Shown here piece after piece: positions 43,078-52,194 of a DNA stretch of 64,000 nucleotides. Every line of letters begins with the position of its first letter. The first letter of the stretch is position 1. The stretch is from DATAXP01 sp036272935 (GTDB taxonomy: Bacteria > Planctomycetota > Planctomycetia > Pirellulales > PNKZ01): the NCBI GenBank assembly GCA_036272935.1, contig DATAXP010000023.1, forward strand, positions 1 through 64,000, read 5' to 3'. The position numbers and the translations under genes were made by a program. The notes under the pieces were generated by a model. It worked only from the letters and a program-made list of their open reading frames with translations, had not been told where the DNA came from and did no database searches.

Positions 43078-44850
43078 ATGGTACCGCTCCCACCGAATAG
43101 CCAACTCTCGGCGATGGAAGAATCGATGCCAGGTCGCCAGCTCTTCCGAGCCATGGTCGTCTTGGGGTTTGCCTTGGTTATCGCGCAGCGTGGCACGCCG
43201 CTTGTCGCCGGCGACGTTATGCAGCCGCTAGTCGCTGGCTTGTCGGCTGCGAACGACGCGCCCGACGGGCAGCCCGTCTTTGGCGACATCCAGCAAATCT
43301 GGTTCGATCAACCCGGCACCGACGGCGTCGAGCCAGCGGTCCAGGTGCCGCTGCTCGCGCAGGGCTCGAGCCTGGGACGCGTCGATCCCGAAGATTCACC
43401 AGGCCGTAACGGAACGGACGGTAGCGACAGTTTCGAGTTCACTGCCGGTCCGCCGCGTGGCTTTCGCTTCGGCGACGAAGGGCGGCAGTACGACCCTGCC
43501 ACCCGCCCGCGCAGCGATCGGCTTGGGACGCAGCGGTTCGAGGGGTTCGGCACGGTGCCGCTTCCGGAGCCTTACCGTCCGTACCGTCCCGATATGCCTC
43601 CGCGGTCGCGAAAGCTCGATGCCGACTTCAGCGACGGTTTGAACGTGCACAGCGAAGACAATTACTTCGCACTGACGTTCCATAACCTCACGCAAGTCGA
43701 TTACCGGGCGTTTAACCCGACCGGCGATCCGCTGACCGATAACTTCGTCGTTCCTCGTCAGCGTTGGTACCTGATCGGGCACGTGTCGCAGTACATGCGC
43801 TATTACACGGTGATCAATCGCGGCTACGGATCGCTCGACCTGCTCGACGCGTTTGTGGACCTTAACTTCGGCGTCGTCGATGCCGATAAGCTGCAGATTC
43901 GCGTCGGACGCATGAAGACTCCGTACACGTACGAATACATCAAGATGGCTGAAACCGACCTGATCGCTGCCGAGCGGTCGGTGTTCGTCGGCAACTACGC
44001 GCCCAACCGCCAGATCGGCGCAATGGCTCACGGCAAGGTGGTCGAAGGAACGGTGGAATACGCGCTCGGCGTGTTCAACGGCCCCCGCAGGTCGTTTACC
44101 GATTACAACGACGAGAAAGACATCTTCACATTCATGAATGTCAAACCGTTTCTCAACACGAAGTCGGACCTGTTCAAGCAACTGAACGTCGGCGGATCGT
44201 TCAACTACGGCATCGAGCACAATCCCCTGCAGCCCGCGGCACTGCGGACGGCCAACGATCAGACCCCCTCACCGGCTGCCGCACAGGTTTCGCCGACGTT
44301 CTTGACATTCAACCCCAACGTGTTCGAGGACGGTCCACGGTTGCAGTGGAGCGGCGACCTGACGTGGTACTACCGCAGCTTCGGCCTGATGGCCGGCGTG
44401 CAGGGAGGCTACCAGGACTACGGCGTTTCGCCGACGCCCATTCCTGCCAACTTCGTCGGCGTCAGCAGCACGTCGCGGGTCCATGTGCCGCTGAGCGGAT
44501 ACGAGGTGTCGATGTTCTACTTCCCCACGGGCGAGTTGATTACCCGCCGCGTCAGCCTGCTTCAGCCGCGACGGTCGTTCGGCCAGGGGCCCGGGGCGAT
44601 CGAGCTTTTTGCCCGCTTTGCCAACCTCACGCTGGGCGGGAATGTGTTCACCGGCGGCCTGGCGAGCCAGGCCGCGTCGAGCAACGTGGCCAACGTCACC
44701 GACCTGGGCTGGAATTGGTATCTGAACCACTACATCAAGTTGACGTTCGATTACCAGTACGCAGCCTATGGCAACCCGGTGTATCTGGCCCCGGGCCGAA
44801 ATACCAGCTTCAGCAACCTGTTTTGGTCGCGCGTTCAAGTGTATTTTTAG
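43078..44850 (+). CDS. Outer-membrane porin (OprP/PorP-like beta barrel)
   Basis: A 590-residue protein with an N-terminal signal region, a disordered linker rich in Pro/Gly/Asp (about 45-190) and a C-terminal beta barrel. Alternating-strand segments include FALTFHNLTQVDYRAF, LQIRVGRMKTPYTYEY, AYAAYGNP-like stretches and IKLTFDYQYAAYG, ending in VQVYF with the C-terminal Phe used by the barrel assembly machinery. It resembles phosphate-selective porin O/P proteins. The exact start is uncertain: an internal ATG at 43129 would also give a signal peptide. Confidence 0.83.
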   Translation: MVPLPPNSQLSAMEESMPGRQLFRAMVVLGFALVIAQRGTPLVAGDVMQPLVAGLSAANDAPDGQPVFGDIQQIWFDQPGTDGVEPAVQVPLLAQGSSLGRVDPEDSPGRNGTDGSDSFEFTAGPPRGFRFGDEGRQYDPATRPRSDRLGTQRFEGFGTVPLPEPYRPYRPDMPPRSRKLDADFSDGLNVHSEDNYFALTFHNLTQVDYRAFNPTGDPLTDNFVVPRQRWYLIGHVSQYMRYYTVINRGYGSLDLLDAFVDLNFGVVDADKLQIRVGRMKTPYTYEYIKMAETDLIAAERSVFVGNYAPNRQIGAMAHGKVVEGTVEYALGVFNGPRRSFTDYNDEKDIFTFMNVKPFLNTKSDLFKQLNVGGSFNYGIEHNPLQPAALRTANDQTPSPAAAQVSPTFLTFNPNVFEDGPRLQWSGDLTWYYRSFGLMAGVQGGYQDYGVSPTPIPANFVGVSSTSRVHVPLSGYEVSMFYFPTGELITRRVSLLQPRRSFGQGPGAIELFARFANLTLGGNVFTGGLASQAASSNVANVTDLGWNWYLNHYIKLTFDYQYAAYGNPVYLAPGRNTSFSNLFWSRVQVYF

Positions 44851-44904
44851 CGTCGGCTGAACGACTGAAACTCGGACTTCGCCTCGTTCGGGCGATGAAC
44901 GCCC

Positions 44905-45912
44905 ATGCCGACGCGCCTGGTTGCCTTTCCCGCTTTGGATGCCGCACGCGACGAGCGGCTGCGCGGCGAGTTTGTCGATTTAGAACTGTTGAATGCCGTG
45001 GACCAGGCCGCGGCACTGGCCGCGATGCCCGAGGCCGATGCGTTCTTCGGCAAGATCACGCCCGAGCTGTTGGCGGCGAGCCAGCGATTGCGCTGGGTGC
45101 AATCGCCGACGGCGAGCTTGGAGCATTACTTGTTCCCGGCGCTGGTCGAGCATCCCAGTGTGCTGACGAACATGCGCGGCATTTTCAGCGACGTGATTGC
45201 CGACCATGTGTTCGGCTACCTGCTTTGCTTCGCACGGAACCTGCACCGGTACGTCCGTCAGCAGCAACATCGACAATGGGCGCCGGTAGGCAGCGAGACG
45301 GCGCGGGCCGATTTCTCCGTCGGCCCCGGCCAAGTGAGCGCGATCGACACCGCCCACCGCGACTTGCCCGGGGCGACTTTAGGGATCGTCGGCTTCGGCG
45401 AGATCGGCCGCGAGATTGCCTGCCGGGCACGAGCGTTCGGCATGCGCGTGCTGGCGGTCGACGCGCGGCGGCAAGGGATGCTCGAATACCGGGTCGATTG
45501 CTTGCCGGTCGCCCGGCTTCCCGAACTGCTGGCGGCTAGCGACTACGTGGTGATCGCCGCTCCGCATACGCCCGAAACCGAGCGGATGTTCCGCCGCGAG
45601 CAATTGCGGCAGATGAAGCCGACGGCGTACCTGGTGAACATCGGCCGCGGGGCGATCGTGGTGCTCGACGACCTGGTGGCGGCAATTGCGGCGGGCGAGA
45701 TTGCCGGCGCGGCGCTCGACGTGTTCGAGAACGAACCGTTGCCGGCCGAGCATCCGCTGTGGGGCATGGAGAACGTGATCCTCACACCGCACATCGCCGG
45801 CGCCAGCGCGCGTGTCGCCGCAAGGCACTTCGACGTGCTCCGCGACAACATCGGCCGCTTCCTCAGCGGCAAGCCGCTGTTGAACATCGTCGACAAGCAG
45901 GCCTGGTATTGA
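44905..45912 (+). CDS. D-2-hydroxyacid dehydrogenase (NAD-dependent)
   Basis: A 335-residue oxidoreductase of the phosphoglycerate/glyoxylate reductase superfamily. The Rossmann motif is LGIVGFGEIGREIACRA; catalytic Arg in NIGRGAIV, Glu in DVFENEPLP and His in PHIAGAS are in place. A few residues (55-70) link the substrate domain. It follows the porin by 54 bases on the same strand. The substrate (hydroxypyruvate, glyoxylate or other) cannot be determined. Confidence 0.9.
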   Translation: MPTRLVAFPALDAARDERLRGEFVDLELLNAVDQAAALAAMPEADAFFGKITPELLAASQRLRWVQSPTASLEHYLFPALVEHPSVLTNMRGIFSDVIADHVFGYLLCFARNLHRYVRQQQHRQWAPVGSETARADFSVGPGQVSAIDTAHRDLPGATLGIVGFGEIGREIACRARAFGMRVLAVDARRQGMLEYRVDCLPVARLPELLAASDYVVIAAPHTPETERMFRREQLRQMKPTAYLVNIGRGAIVVLDDLVAAIAAGEIAGAALDVFENEPLPAEHPLWGMENVILTPHIAGASARVAARHFDVLRDNIGRFLSGKPLLNIVDKQAWY

Positions 45913-46280
45913 ACGGCAGGATGCAAAATTGCCGTCGGGCACGATTCGTTTTATTTTTGATAGATACCCCAACGCCCGCCGGCGGTGTCGCAATATGGAG
46001 CCAATGTTCGAGTTGCGCATTGGCCTACAAAACACGTTGAAAGTTCGTGCAAAACGAGTATTTTCGGGGACCATGCGACAGTCTTGTGCGACTCGGCCGC
46101 GGTCTCCAGCAGACGGAACGGCCCCCTACGAAGGTAGAGCGCAAGCCAATTTGTGAGCGGCAAGGCGCTAGCCGCCGGTCAAGAGATTTCCAACGACCGG
46201 CGGCTAGCGCCTTGCCGCTCAGTTGGCACGGTCCATCGGTCTTGAGCGGTGCCCGCCTGCATGGTCCGGGCTTGGCGCAT
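45913..46280. other. Intergenic region with a long perfect inverted repeat
   Basis: About 370 bases between the dehydrogenase and the convergent STN-like gene. It holds the perfect hairpin at 46155-46220 (listed separately) and no convincing gene; all open frames here are non-family-like. Confidence 0.5.
46155..46220. repeat. Perfect 26-base inverted repeat (hairpin)
   Basis: Arms 46155-46180 (gagcggcaaggcgctagccg...) and 46195-46220 are exact reverse complements over 26 bases, separated by 14 bases. It resembles the caaggcgctagccgccggt repeats that I associate with planctomycete genomes, and may serve as a transcription stop between convergent genes. Confidence 0.85.
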
Positions 46281-46988
46281 CTACTTGTTGCTCGCTTTTG
46301 CCTGAGTGGCTCGGGCTTCTCGCAGCGCGGCCAACAAGCCGGCGATCTCCCAATGGGCATCCTGCGTTTGCCGGATGACGATCGACTCAGTGCTGGGTAG
46401 CGCGTGCGCGGTCGCTGGACCTCCGACCTCCATCCACGACTGCGGAGCTACCGCTGCCTGGATCACGCTGATCAGTGGTTCAAAATCAGGTTTCGCCTCA
46501 TCATCGGCCATCGGTTGCAGCAGATCGCAGACTGGGTACACGCGGATCGAGAGCATCGTATCCGCCTGCGCCTTGGTCGTGATCAGCAGCACTTCATCGA
46601 CGACGACGAAACTTAGCGGTATTGGCAACTCGCGCAGCGTCAGTGACAGAGCCGAACGTAGCGTCACCCCTTTGAGATTGCGGGTGATGCGAGTGTCGGG
46701 CGGCAATGCCGCCTCATCCAAGCAACGCTTGTCGATCTGGATTGCGATGCCGTGCCGAGTGTTCAGGTAGCAGACCACGTCAGTCAGCGGCACCTCGATA
46801 AACTCAAGCTCGGTCGGCTCGTCGAGCACCATTTCGATCTTCTCGACGGCCGGAGTGCGATGCCCCGCGGGAATGCCTTGGCTGTCCTTCTCTCCCGCAT
46901 CGCAGGCCACCGCCCTGCCGCCACCTGCGATTCCCAGGCACGCGCTGAATAATCCCACACCTAGCCATTGCGCAAGAACGTGTCGCAT
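46281..46988 (-). CDS. Secreted STN/secretin-N-like domain protein, 235 aa
   Basis: An exported protein with a signal peptide (MRHVLAQWLGVGLFSACLGIAGGG). Residues 50-140 resemble the STN/secretin short domain: EMVLDEPTELEFIEVPLTDVV, NTRHGIAIQIDKR, GVTLRSALSLTLRELPIPLSFVV, which bind or gate in TonB and secretin systems. A C-terminal part (140-230) with ISVIQAAVAPQSWMEVG and IVIRQTQDAHWEIAGLL is also secretin-N1-like. No secretin pore follows. AGGAGG precedes the ATG. Similar stand-alone proteins occur in planctomycetes. Confidence 0.75.
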   Translation of the reverse strand: MRHVLAQWLGVGLFSACLGIAGGGRAVACDAGEKDSQGIPAGHRTPAVEKIEMVLDEPTELEFIEVPLTDVVCYLNTRHGIAIQIDKRCLDEAALPPDTRITRNLKGVTLRSALSLTLRELPIPLSFVVVDEVLLITTKAQADTMLSIRVYPVCDLLQPMADDEAKPDFEPLISVIQAAVAPQSWMEVGGPATAHALPSTESIVIRQTQDAHWEIAGLLAALREARATQAKASNK

Positions 46989-47103
46989 CGCTTGCCTCCT
47001 GTTCCGTTGGCACGCCACGACCGCGACGCATGAGAAAAGCACCGCCAGATCGCGCGGCTCACCCATTAACATACCGCCACCCACAATACGGTGGCAATCT
47101 TTT

Positions 47104-48735
47104 TTACTTGCCGGAGGCGGTGAGCCGCCGGGCCAGCTCGTTCATCCGCTTCAGGTCGAGCTTGCCGGTGCCCAGAATCGGAATCTCGTCGACCTGGTAA
47201 AAGCTGTCGGCCGAGGGAATCCACAGGTTCGGCAATCCCTCGGCGGCCAGCGCCTTGGCCAGTTCCTGCGGCGATTTTTTCAGGGCCGTGTGCAGCACCA
47301 CCAGCCGTTCCCCCTTGCGCGGATCAGGGACCGCGGTGACGACGACGCTCAATTCTCCCTCGTCGCTGTCGCCGAGGGCCTGTTGCAACGCCTCTTCGAT
47401 CCGCAGGTGCGGCACCATCTCGCCGCCGAGCTTCGAGAACCGACTCTCTCGCCCGGTGATGGTGATGAACCCATCGGCGTCGATCGTGGCGATGTCGCCG
47501 GTGTTGTACCAACCGTCGACGATCACCTTGGCCGTCAGCTCGGGCTGGTTGAAGTAGCCGCGCATCACGTTCGGCCCCGTGACCCACAGCAGCCCGGGCG
47601 TGCCCCTCGGCAGCGGCGAGCGATCTTCGGGGCTGAGCACTTTCACCTTCACGCCCGGTACCGGCCGGCCCACAGTTCCTTCCTTCGCCACCACGACGCC
47701 AGTTTCGGATGCCCTGCTTGCCGGCACGTTCACGCTCACCAGCGGCGAGAGTTCGGTCGCCCCGTAACCCTCGACCGGCCGCACGCCGAACTTCTCCTCG
47801 AACGCATCGCACAGATCGACCGGCAGCTTTTCGGCGCCGGCCACGGCCACCTCGAGTGAAGCAAAGTCCTCGGCCTCGCAGCGGCGCGCGTAAGAGCGCA
47901 GGAACGTGGGAGCGGTAATGATGATCGTCGCTCGTTGTTTGCGGGCCAGCTTCCCCAGGCCGTGCGCGTCGAGCGGGCTGGGGTGGTACGCCCCTTTCGG
48001 TTCGAGCGTGAGCACGGTCCACATGGTCGTCGTGTAGCCCAGCGAGTGGAACAACGGAATCGAGCCCAGCAGCACGTCGTGCGGCTTGAGACGCACGATC
48101 CAATCGATCGCGTCGACGTTCGACCCGACATTGTGATGGCTGAGCATCACGCCTTTCGGTTCGCCCGTCGAGCCGGAGGTGAAAATCACCGTGAGCAGGT
48201 CATCGGGACCGACGCGGTGCAGGCCGAGCATACGCTCGACGATCGGCAGCGGCAGGACGTAGGCGACGGTGGCCGCCCAGGCTTTGTCGAGCGTGCTCAG
48301 CTTCTCGCGGAAGTCTTCGAGATACACCAGCGTCGTATCGAGCTTCAGGTCGAGCTTCTCCATCACCTTGCGGCTGGTGAGCACGTGCCGGATGCCGCAC
48401 TGGCGGATGCATGAGTTCATCACGGCGGCGCTGGCCGTAAAGTTCAGATTCACCGCCACCCGGCCATCGAGCGCTAAGGCCGCGTTGCTCAACACACCGC
48501 CGGCCGACGGTGGCAGCACCAGGCCGACGTAGCGCTCGTCATCGGCAAGCACTTCGCGCCGCAGAACTCGCCGCAGTAGCAGCGTGCGCATCAGCACTTC
48601 GCCGCCGGTGAGGTCGGCCCCGGTCGAATCGCAAACCTTCGGCTTGAACAGCCGCCGACGGCATTGGCGCAGCATCCGCCGCGGCAGGATCGTGGAATCA
48701 ATGTGCGAGTTTCGTTGGCGTGCATCGTCGTTCAT
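47104..48735 (-). CDS. Acyl-AMP ligase / acyl-ACP synthetase (Aas-like AMP-binding)
   Basis: A 543-residue adenylate-forming enzyme. AMP-binding motif FTSGSTGEPKGVMLSH (180s), then LGSIPLFHSLGYT, GYGATELSPL and the hinge DGWYNTGDIATIDADGF, and C-terminal catalytic Lys region GTGKLDLKRMNE. The family activates fatty acids to acyl-AMP and loads acyl carrier protein or CoA; the front resembles the synthetase half of Aas, without the acyltransferase half. It lies 22 bases downstream of the M42 peptidase gene on the same strand. Confidence 0.87.
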   Translation of the reverse strand: MNDDARQRNSHIDSTILPRRMLRQCRRRLFKPKVCDSTGADLTGGEVLMRTLLLRRVLRREVLADDERYVGLVLPPSAGGVLSNAALALDGRVAVNLNFTASAAVMNSCIRQCGIRHVLTSRKVMEKLDLKLDTTLVYLEDFREKLSTLDKAWAATVAYVLPLPIVERMLGLHRVGPDDLLTVIFTSGSTGEPKGVMLSHHNVGSNVDAIDWIVRLKPHDVLLGSIPLFHSLGYTTTMWTVLTLEPKGAYHPSPLDAHGLGKLARKQRATIIITAPTFLRSYARRCEAEDFASLEVAVAGAEKLPVDLCDAFEEKFGVRPVEGYGATELSPLVSVNVPASRASETGVVVAKEGTVGRPVPGVKVKVLSPEDRSPLPRGTPGLLWVTGPNVMRGYFNQPELTAKVIVDGWYNTGDIATIDADGFITITGRESRFSKLGGEMVPHLRIEEALQQALGDSDEGELSVVVTAVPDPRKGERLVVLHTALKKSPQELAKALAAEGLPNLWIPSADSFYQVDEIPILGTGKLDLKRMNELARRLTASGK

Positions 48736-48757
48736 TCGCGGCCGCCTTTTGTGGTGA

Positions 48758-49816
48758 TCACGGCCGGAAGTCGTCGTCCTTTTTCAGACTGCGAACGAAC
48801 GCCGCGAGCAGGTCCGCGGCGCGGTCGATGTCCTCGAGCGAGATCATCTCGACCGGGCTGTGCATGTAGCGGTTCGGGATGCTCACCAGCGCCGTGGCCA
48901 TGCCGCCGCGGCTCACCTGCATGGTGTTGGCGTCGGTGCCGGTGGCACGGCCCGAGGCGGCTAGCTGAAATGCCATGTTCGCCTCGGTCGCACATTGCAC
49001 CAGTCGATCGACCACGACGGGGTTCATATTCGGGCCCCGATAGATCACCGGTCCGCCGCCGAGCTTGATGTCCCCCTCCTGCTTCTTGTCGATCGTCGGG
49101 CAGTCGGTGGCGTGCGTCACATCGACGGCAATCCCCACCTGGGCATCGACCGTGTAGGCGCTGGTCTGCGCGCCGCGCAGGCCGATTTCTTCCTGCACGG
49201 TGCTCACGGCAAACAGCGCGCAGTCGAGCGTGTGGGCCGCGGCGCGACGGAACGCTTCGACGATCGTCCACAGCCCGCACTTGTCGTCCATGGCTGTAGC
49301 GTAGGCAAAGTTGTTTCGCATCGGCTGATAGCGCAGGTCCATCGTCACCGCGTCGCCGATCTTGACCATCGACAGCGCGTCGTCGCGGTCCTTCGCGCCA
49401 ATGTCGATCCACAAGTCCTTGAGCTTGACCACCTGCTTGCGCTCGTCGTCGGTGAGCAGGTGGATCGGCTTGCGGGCAATCAGGCCGGGAATCGGGCCGC
49501 CGGCGCCCCACAACGTCATCCGCTGGCCGATGAGCACCTGCGGGTCCCAGCCGCCGATGGTGTTCACGTAGATGAACCCTTCGGCGTCAATGTACTGCAC
49601 CAGCATGCCGATCTGATCGCAGTGCCCTGCGAGCATCACGCGCAGCGGCGCATCGGGATTCTTTGCCGCGATCACGTTGCCGTGCAGATCGGTGGTGATG
49701 CGGTCGGCGTGCGCGCCCAGGTACTCACGGACGTGATTCTGCACGGGACGCTCGAACCCCGAAGGGCTGGGCGTTTCCAGGATGCGCTGCAAAAAGCTCT
49801 GGGCGGCGGCGTCCAT
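48758..49816 (-). CDS. M42-family aminopeptidase (FrvX/glutamyl aminopeptidase-like)
   Basis: A 352-residue di-zinc TET-type aminopeptidase. Metal-ligand motifs: LAGHCDQIGMLV (His, Asp), ATAMDDKCGLW (bridging Asp), STVQEEIGLRGA (general base Glu and Glu ligand), VTHATDCP (Asp) and the C-terminal MHSPVEMISLEDI (His). All expected residues are present. Cytoplasmic, no signal peptide. Confidence 0.93.
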   Translation of the reverse strand: MDAAAQSFLQRILETPSPSGFERPVQNHVREYLGAHADRITTDLHGNVIAAKNPDAPLRVMLAGHCDQIGMLVQYIDAEGFIYVNTIGGWDPQVLIGQRMTLWGAGGPIPGLIARKPIHLLTDDERKQVVKLKDLWIDIGAKDRDDALSMVKIGDAVTMDLRYQPMRNNFAYATAMDDKCGLWTIVEAFRRAAAHTLDCALFAVSTVQEEIGLRGAQTSAYTVDAQVGIAVDVTHATDCPTIDKKQEGDIKLGGGPVIYRGPNMNPVVVDRLVQCATEANMAFQLAASGRATGTDANTMQVSRGGMATALVSIPNRYMHSPVEMISLEDIDRAADLLAAFVRSLKKDDDFRP

Positions 49817-49848
49817 GGGAAATCAGTAGGTGAGCGTTGAAAAATGCG

Positions 49849-50142
49849 TCATTCGATCAAGCCGGTCTGGTCGCGGGCGCCGTGAAGAATGCGGACGATT
49901 TCAACCCGGTCGGCCGTCACGCGGTAAAAGATAACGTAGCTTCCGCGAGAAAAGCTACGAATCTCACCACTAAACTCGGTACGCCGCTGTCCAATCGCCG
50001 GGTGCTCGCCGAAAAGCATGCATGCTTCCTCGAGCATCTGAATCAGGCGGCTTGCCGCCGAAAGATTGTCCGCGGCAACGTAGATGAAAATTTCGTCGAG
50101 GTCATTTGCCGCTCGCGGGGAGAAAACAACCAGCCGACTCAC
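49849..50142 (-). CDS. ParE/RelE-family toxin
   Basis: A 97-residue toxin of the ParE group: FSPRAANDLDEIFIYVA, RLIQMLEEAC, the RxxxxG-like core RSFSRGSYVIFYRV and the terminal VRILHGARD. ParE toxins act on gyrase. The gene overlaps the ParD-type antitoxin gene by 4 bases (ATGA), with the antitoxin first, as usual for this system. Confidence 0.9.
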   Translation of the reverse strand: MSRLVVFSPRAANDLDEIFIYVAADNLSAASRLIQMLEEACMLFGEHPAIGQRRTEFSGEIRSFSRGSYVIFYRVTADRVEIVRILHGARDQTGLIE

Positions 50143-50378
50143 GATGTTGTTCGCTCTGCGATCTTCTTGCGCAGATCGGCAAAGACCGTCTCGGCGGGAA
50201 TCGCTTCGCCGCGATCAAGTTGGTCAATCCCAACCTGCACGTCGCGGCGCAGTTGCTCACGCTGCCAGAGCAAACGCACGCCTTCGGCGAACAGCGCGTC
50301 TTCCGTAGGATATATTCCGCTCGCTACAGCTTCGTGTACGAATCGTGCGAGTTCGGGGGAGAGCCCAACAGGCGCCAT
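50139..50378 (-). CDS. ParD-family antitoxin
   Basis: A 79-residue antitoxin with a ribbon-helix-helix N-terminus (LSPELARFVHEAVASGIYPTE) and a toxin-binding C-terminal helix (GEAIPAETVFADLRKKI). It would bind its own promoter and neutralise the ParE toxin encoded immediately downstream. Confidence 0.87.
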   Translation of the reverse strand: MAPVGLSPELARFVHEAVASGIYPTEDALFAEGVRLLWQREQLRRDVQVGIDQLDRGEAIPAETVFADLRKKIAERTTS

Positions 50379-50444
50379 GAAACTCCTTCGGCGAAGACGT
50401 GGATCATAACGGCCGATGTTCGCGCCGCCAAGTCGGCTCGCGCT

Positions 50445-50714
50445 CTAGGCCGCTAGGTCACCCAGGCTCTTCGGATCTCTGGAAAAGAACAGTGATATCC
50501 CGCCCCGAACCTCGGCGACGTGTGGATCGCAAGGCTTCTCGTTTTTCTCTTCGAGAAGATCGTCCCAACGTGCTTTAAGATCGCGCCACGGCGTCTTGTT
50601 GATACGTTCAACTCCGTACCAATGATACAGCTCACCTCGACTGATGAACGTCGCCCCGTTCGCATAAAGCTCGTCCAAACGCGCCCAAATCTGATCGACG
50701 TGGCGCTTTAGCAT
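50445..50714 (-). CDS. Small hypothetical protein, 89 aa
   Basis: Unrecognised soluble protein, helical N-terminus (VDQIWARLDELYANGATF), followed by ELYHWYGVERINKTPWRDLK and a short basic end. GGAGA precedes the ATG. It sits upstream of the ParDE genes on the same strand but is separated by about 66 bases. No function can be assigned; it may be accessory DNA. Confidence 0.6.
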   Translation of the reverse strand: MLKRHVDQIWARLDELYANGATFISRGELYHWYGVERINKTPWRDLKARWDDLLEEKNEKPCDPHVAEVRGGISLFFSRDPKSLGDLAA

Positions 50715-50890
50715 TGTTTATTCTCCGTAAGATGAATTAAGTAAATAGTATCGACAAAAAAGTCAACGTCAACCTATTTGTTTTAGATTCGATTCACCAC
50801 GCGCATGCACTCGCCGCCTTGACGACCTTACTAGCGGCCGATTACGTTTGAAAATTCGCTCGGTTTCGCGTTCCTCGTCGTGCAGTAGCC

Positions 50891-52192
50891 ATGGAAAGAA
50901 CCAAGGTCGCCATCGTTGGGCTGGGGACCGTCGGCTCGGGCGTCGCGCGCCTGCTGCTGGATCATGGCGATCGCACGGCGCGCCATGCCGGGCGCATTCT
51001 TTGGCTCGAGCAGGTCGTCGTGCGCGATGTGAGGAAGGCGCGCGATTGCGAGCTACCTGCCGGGGTGCTTTCCGACGACCTGACGCGTATCACCCGCGAT
51101 CCTGAGATCAAAGCCGTGGCTCATCTGCTCGGCGGCCTCGAGCCCGCGCGGACGATCATGCTCCGCCTGCTGGAAAGCGGCAAGGACGTGGTCACTGCGA
51201 ACAAGGCGCTGCTGGCCGAGCATGGCCCCGAGCTGTTCGACCGTGCCCGCGAACTGGGACGCTCGATCGCGTTCGAGGCGAGCGTCGCCGGCGGCATTCC
51301 GATCGTCGCCAACATTAGCCAGTGCCTGTCGGCTAACCAGATCGAATCGCTGGCCGCCATCCTCAACGGCACGAGCAACTTCATCCTCACGCAGATGGAA
51401 GAAGAGGACAGCGACTATGCGGAGGCCGTGCGCGAAGCGCAGCGGTTGGGCTACGCCGAGGCCGATCCGACGATGGACGTCGATGGCACTGATACGGCCC
51501 AGAAGCTCGCGATCTTGGCCCACTTGGCGTTCGGATCGCGAGTGCCTTGGAGCGACATTTCGCGCCGTGGCATCGACACGCTCGATGTGGCCGATCTGCG
51601 CTATGCCAAGGAGCTTGGCTACCGGATCAAGCTGCTGGCGGTGGCTCGTCTGGAGCACGGCGGATTGGAGCTGCACGTGTCGCCAACGTTGGTGAAGATC
51701 GGCACGCCGCTGGCCGAGGTGCGCGGCGCGTTCAACGCCATCCGCGTGGTCGGCGACGCCGTGGGACCACTTTTCTTCCACGGCCTGGGTGCCGGCCGGA
51801 TGCCGACCGCTAGCGCCGTCGTGGCCGACCTGATCGACACGGTAGTCGGCCGAACGGCAATCACGTTCCGGACGCTCGAGCTTTGGTCGCAGCGCGATGC
51901 CGGCGTTGTTGCCGCGCGCGATCATGCCGACTTCCGCTCTCGCTACTACCTCCGGTTTCAGGTTGACGATCGCCCTGGCGTGCTGTCGGAGATCACCGGC
52001 GTGCTCGGCGAACACGGCATCTCGATCGCCTCGGTAATCCAGCACGAGCCCGACGAGCCAAATACCGCCGTGGTGCCGCTGGTCATCATCACGCACGTCA
52101 CCAGCGACGGCGCCACAGCGCGGGCCGTCGAGCAAATCACCGCGCTGAACTGCGTGCAATCCGGCAGCGTGCGCATGAGCATTCGGGATTAA
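50891..52192 (+). CDS. hom: Homoserine dehydrogenase with ACT domain
   Basis: A 433-residue enzyme reducing aspartate semialdehyde to homoserine. NAD(P) motif VAIVGLGTVGSGVARLL; catalytic region TANKALLAEHG; substrate motif ILNGTSNFILTQM; EADPTMDVDGTDTAQKL; C-terminal ACT domain (about 355-430, RYYLRFQVDDRPGVLSEITG) for threonine feedback control. First gene of hom-apgM-lysC, 2 bases before the next. Confidence 0.96.
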   Translation: MERTKVAIVGLGTVGSGVARLLLDHGDRTARHAGRILWLEQVVVRDVRKARDCELPAGVLSDDLTRITRDPEIKAVAHLLGGLEPARTIMLRLLESGKDVVTANKALLAEHGPELFDRARELGRSIAFEASVAGGIPIVANISQCLSANQIESLAAILNGTSNFILTQMEEEDSDYAEAVREAQRLGYAEADPTMDVDGTDTAQKLAILAHLAFGSRVPWSDISRRGIDTLDVADLRYAKELGYRIKLLAVARLEHGGLELHVSPTLVKIGTPLAEVRGAFNAIRVVGDAVGPLFFHGLGAGRMPTASAVVADLIDTVVGRTAITFRTLELWSQRDAGVVAARDHADFRSRYYLRFQVDDRPGVLSEITGVLGEHGISIASVIQHEPDEPNTAVVPLVIITHVTSDGATARAVEQITALNCVQSGSVRMSIRD

Positions 52193-52194
52193 GC

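Noticed and set aside
51053..52159. 368-codon minus-strand frame over hom
   Set aside because: The sense strand is a full-length homoserine dehydrogenase.
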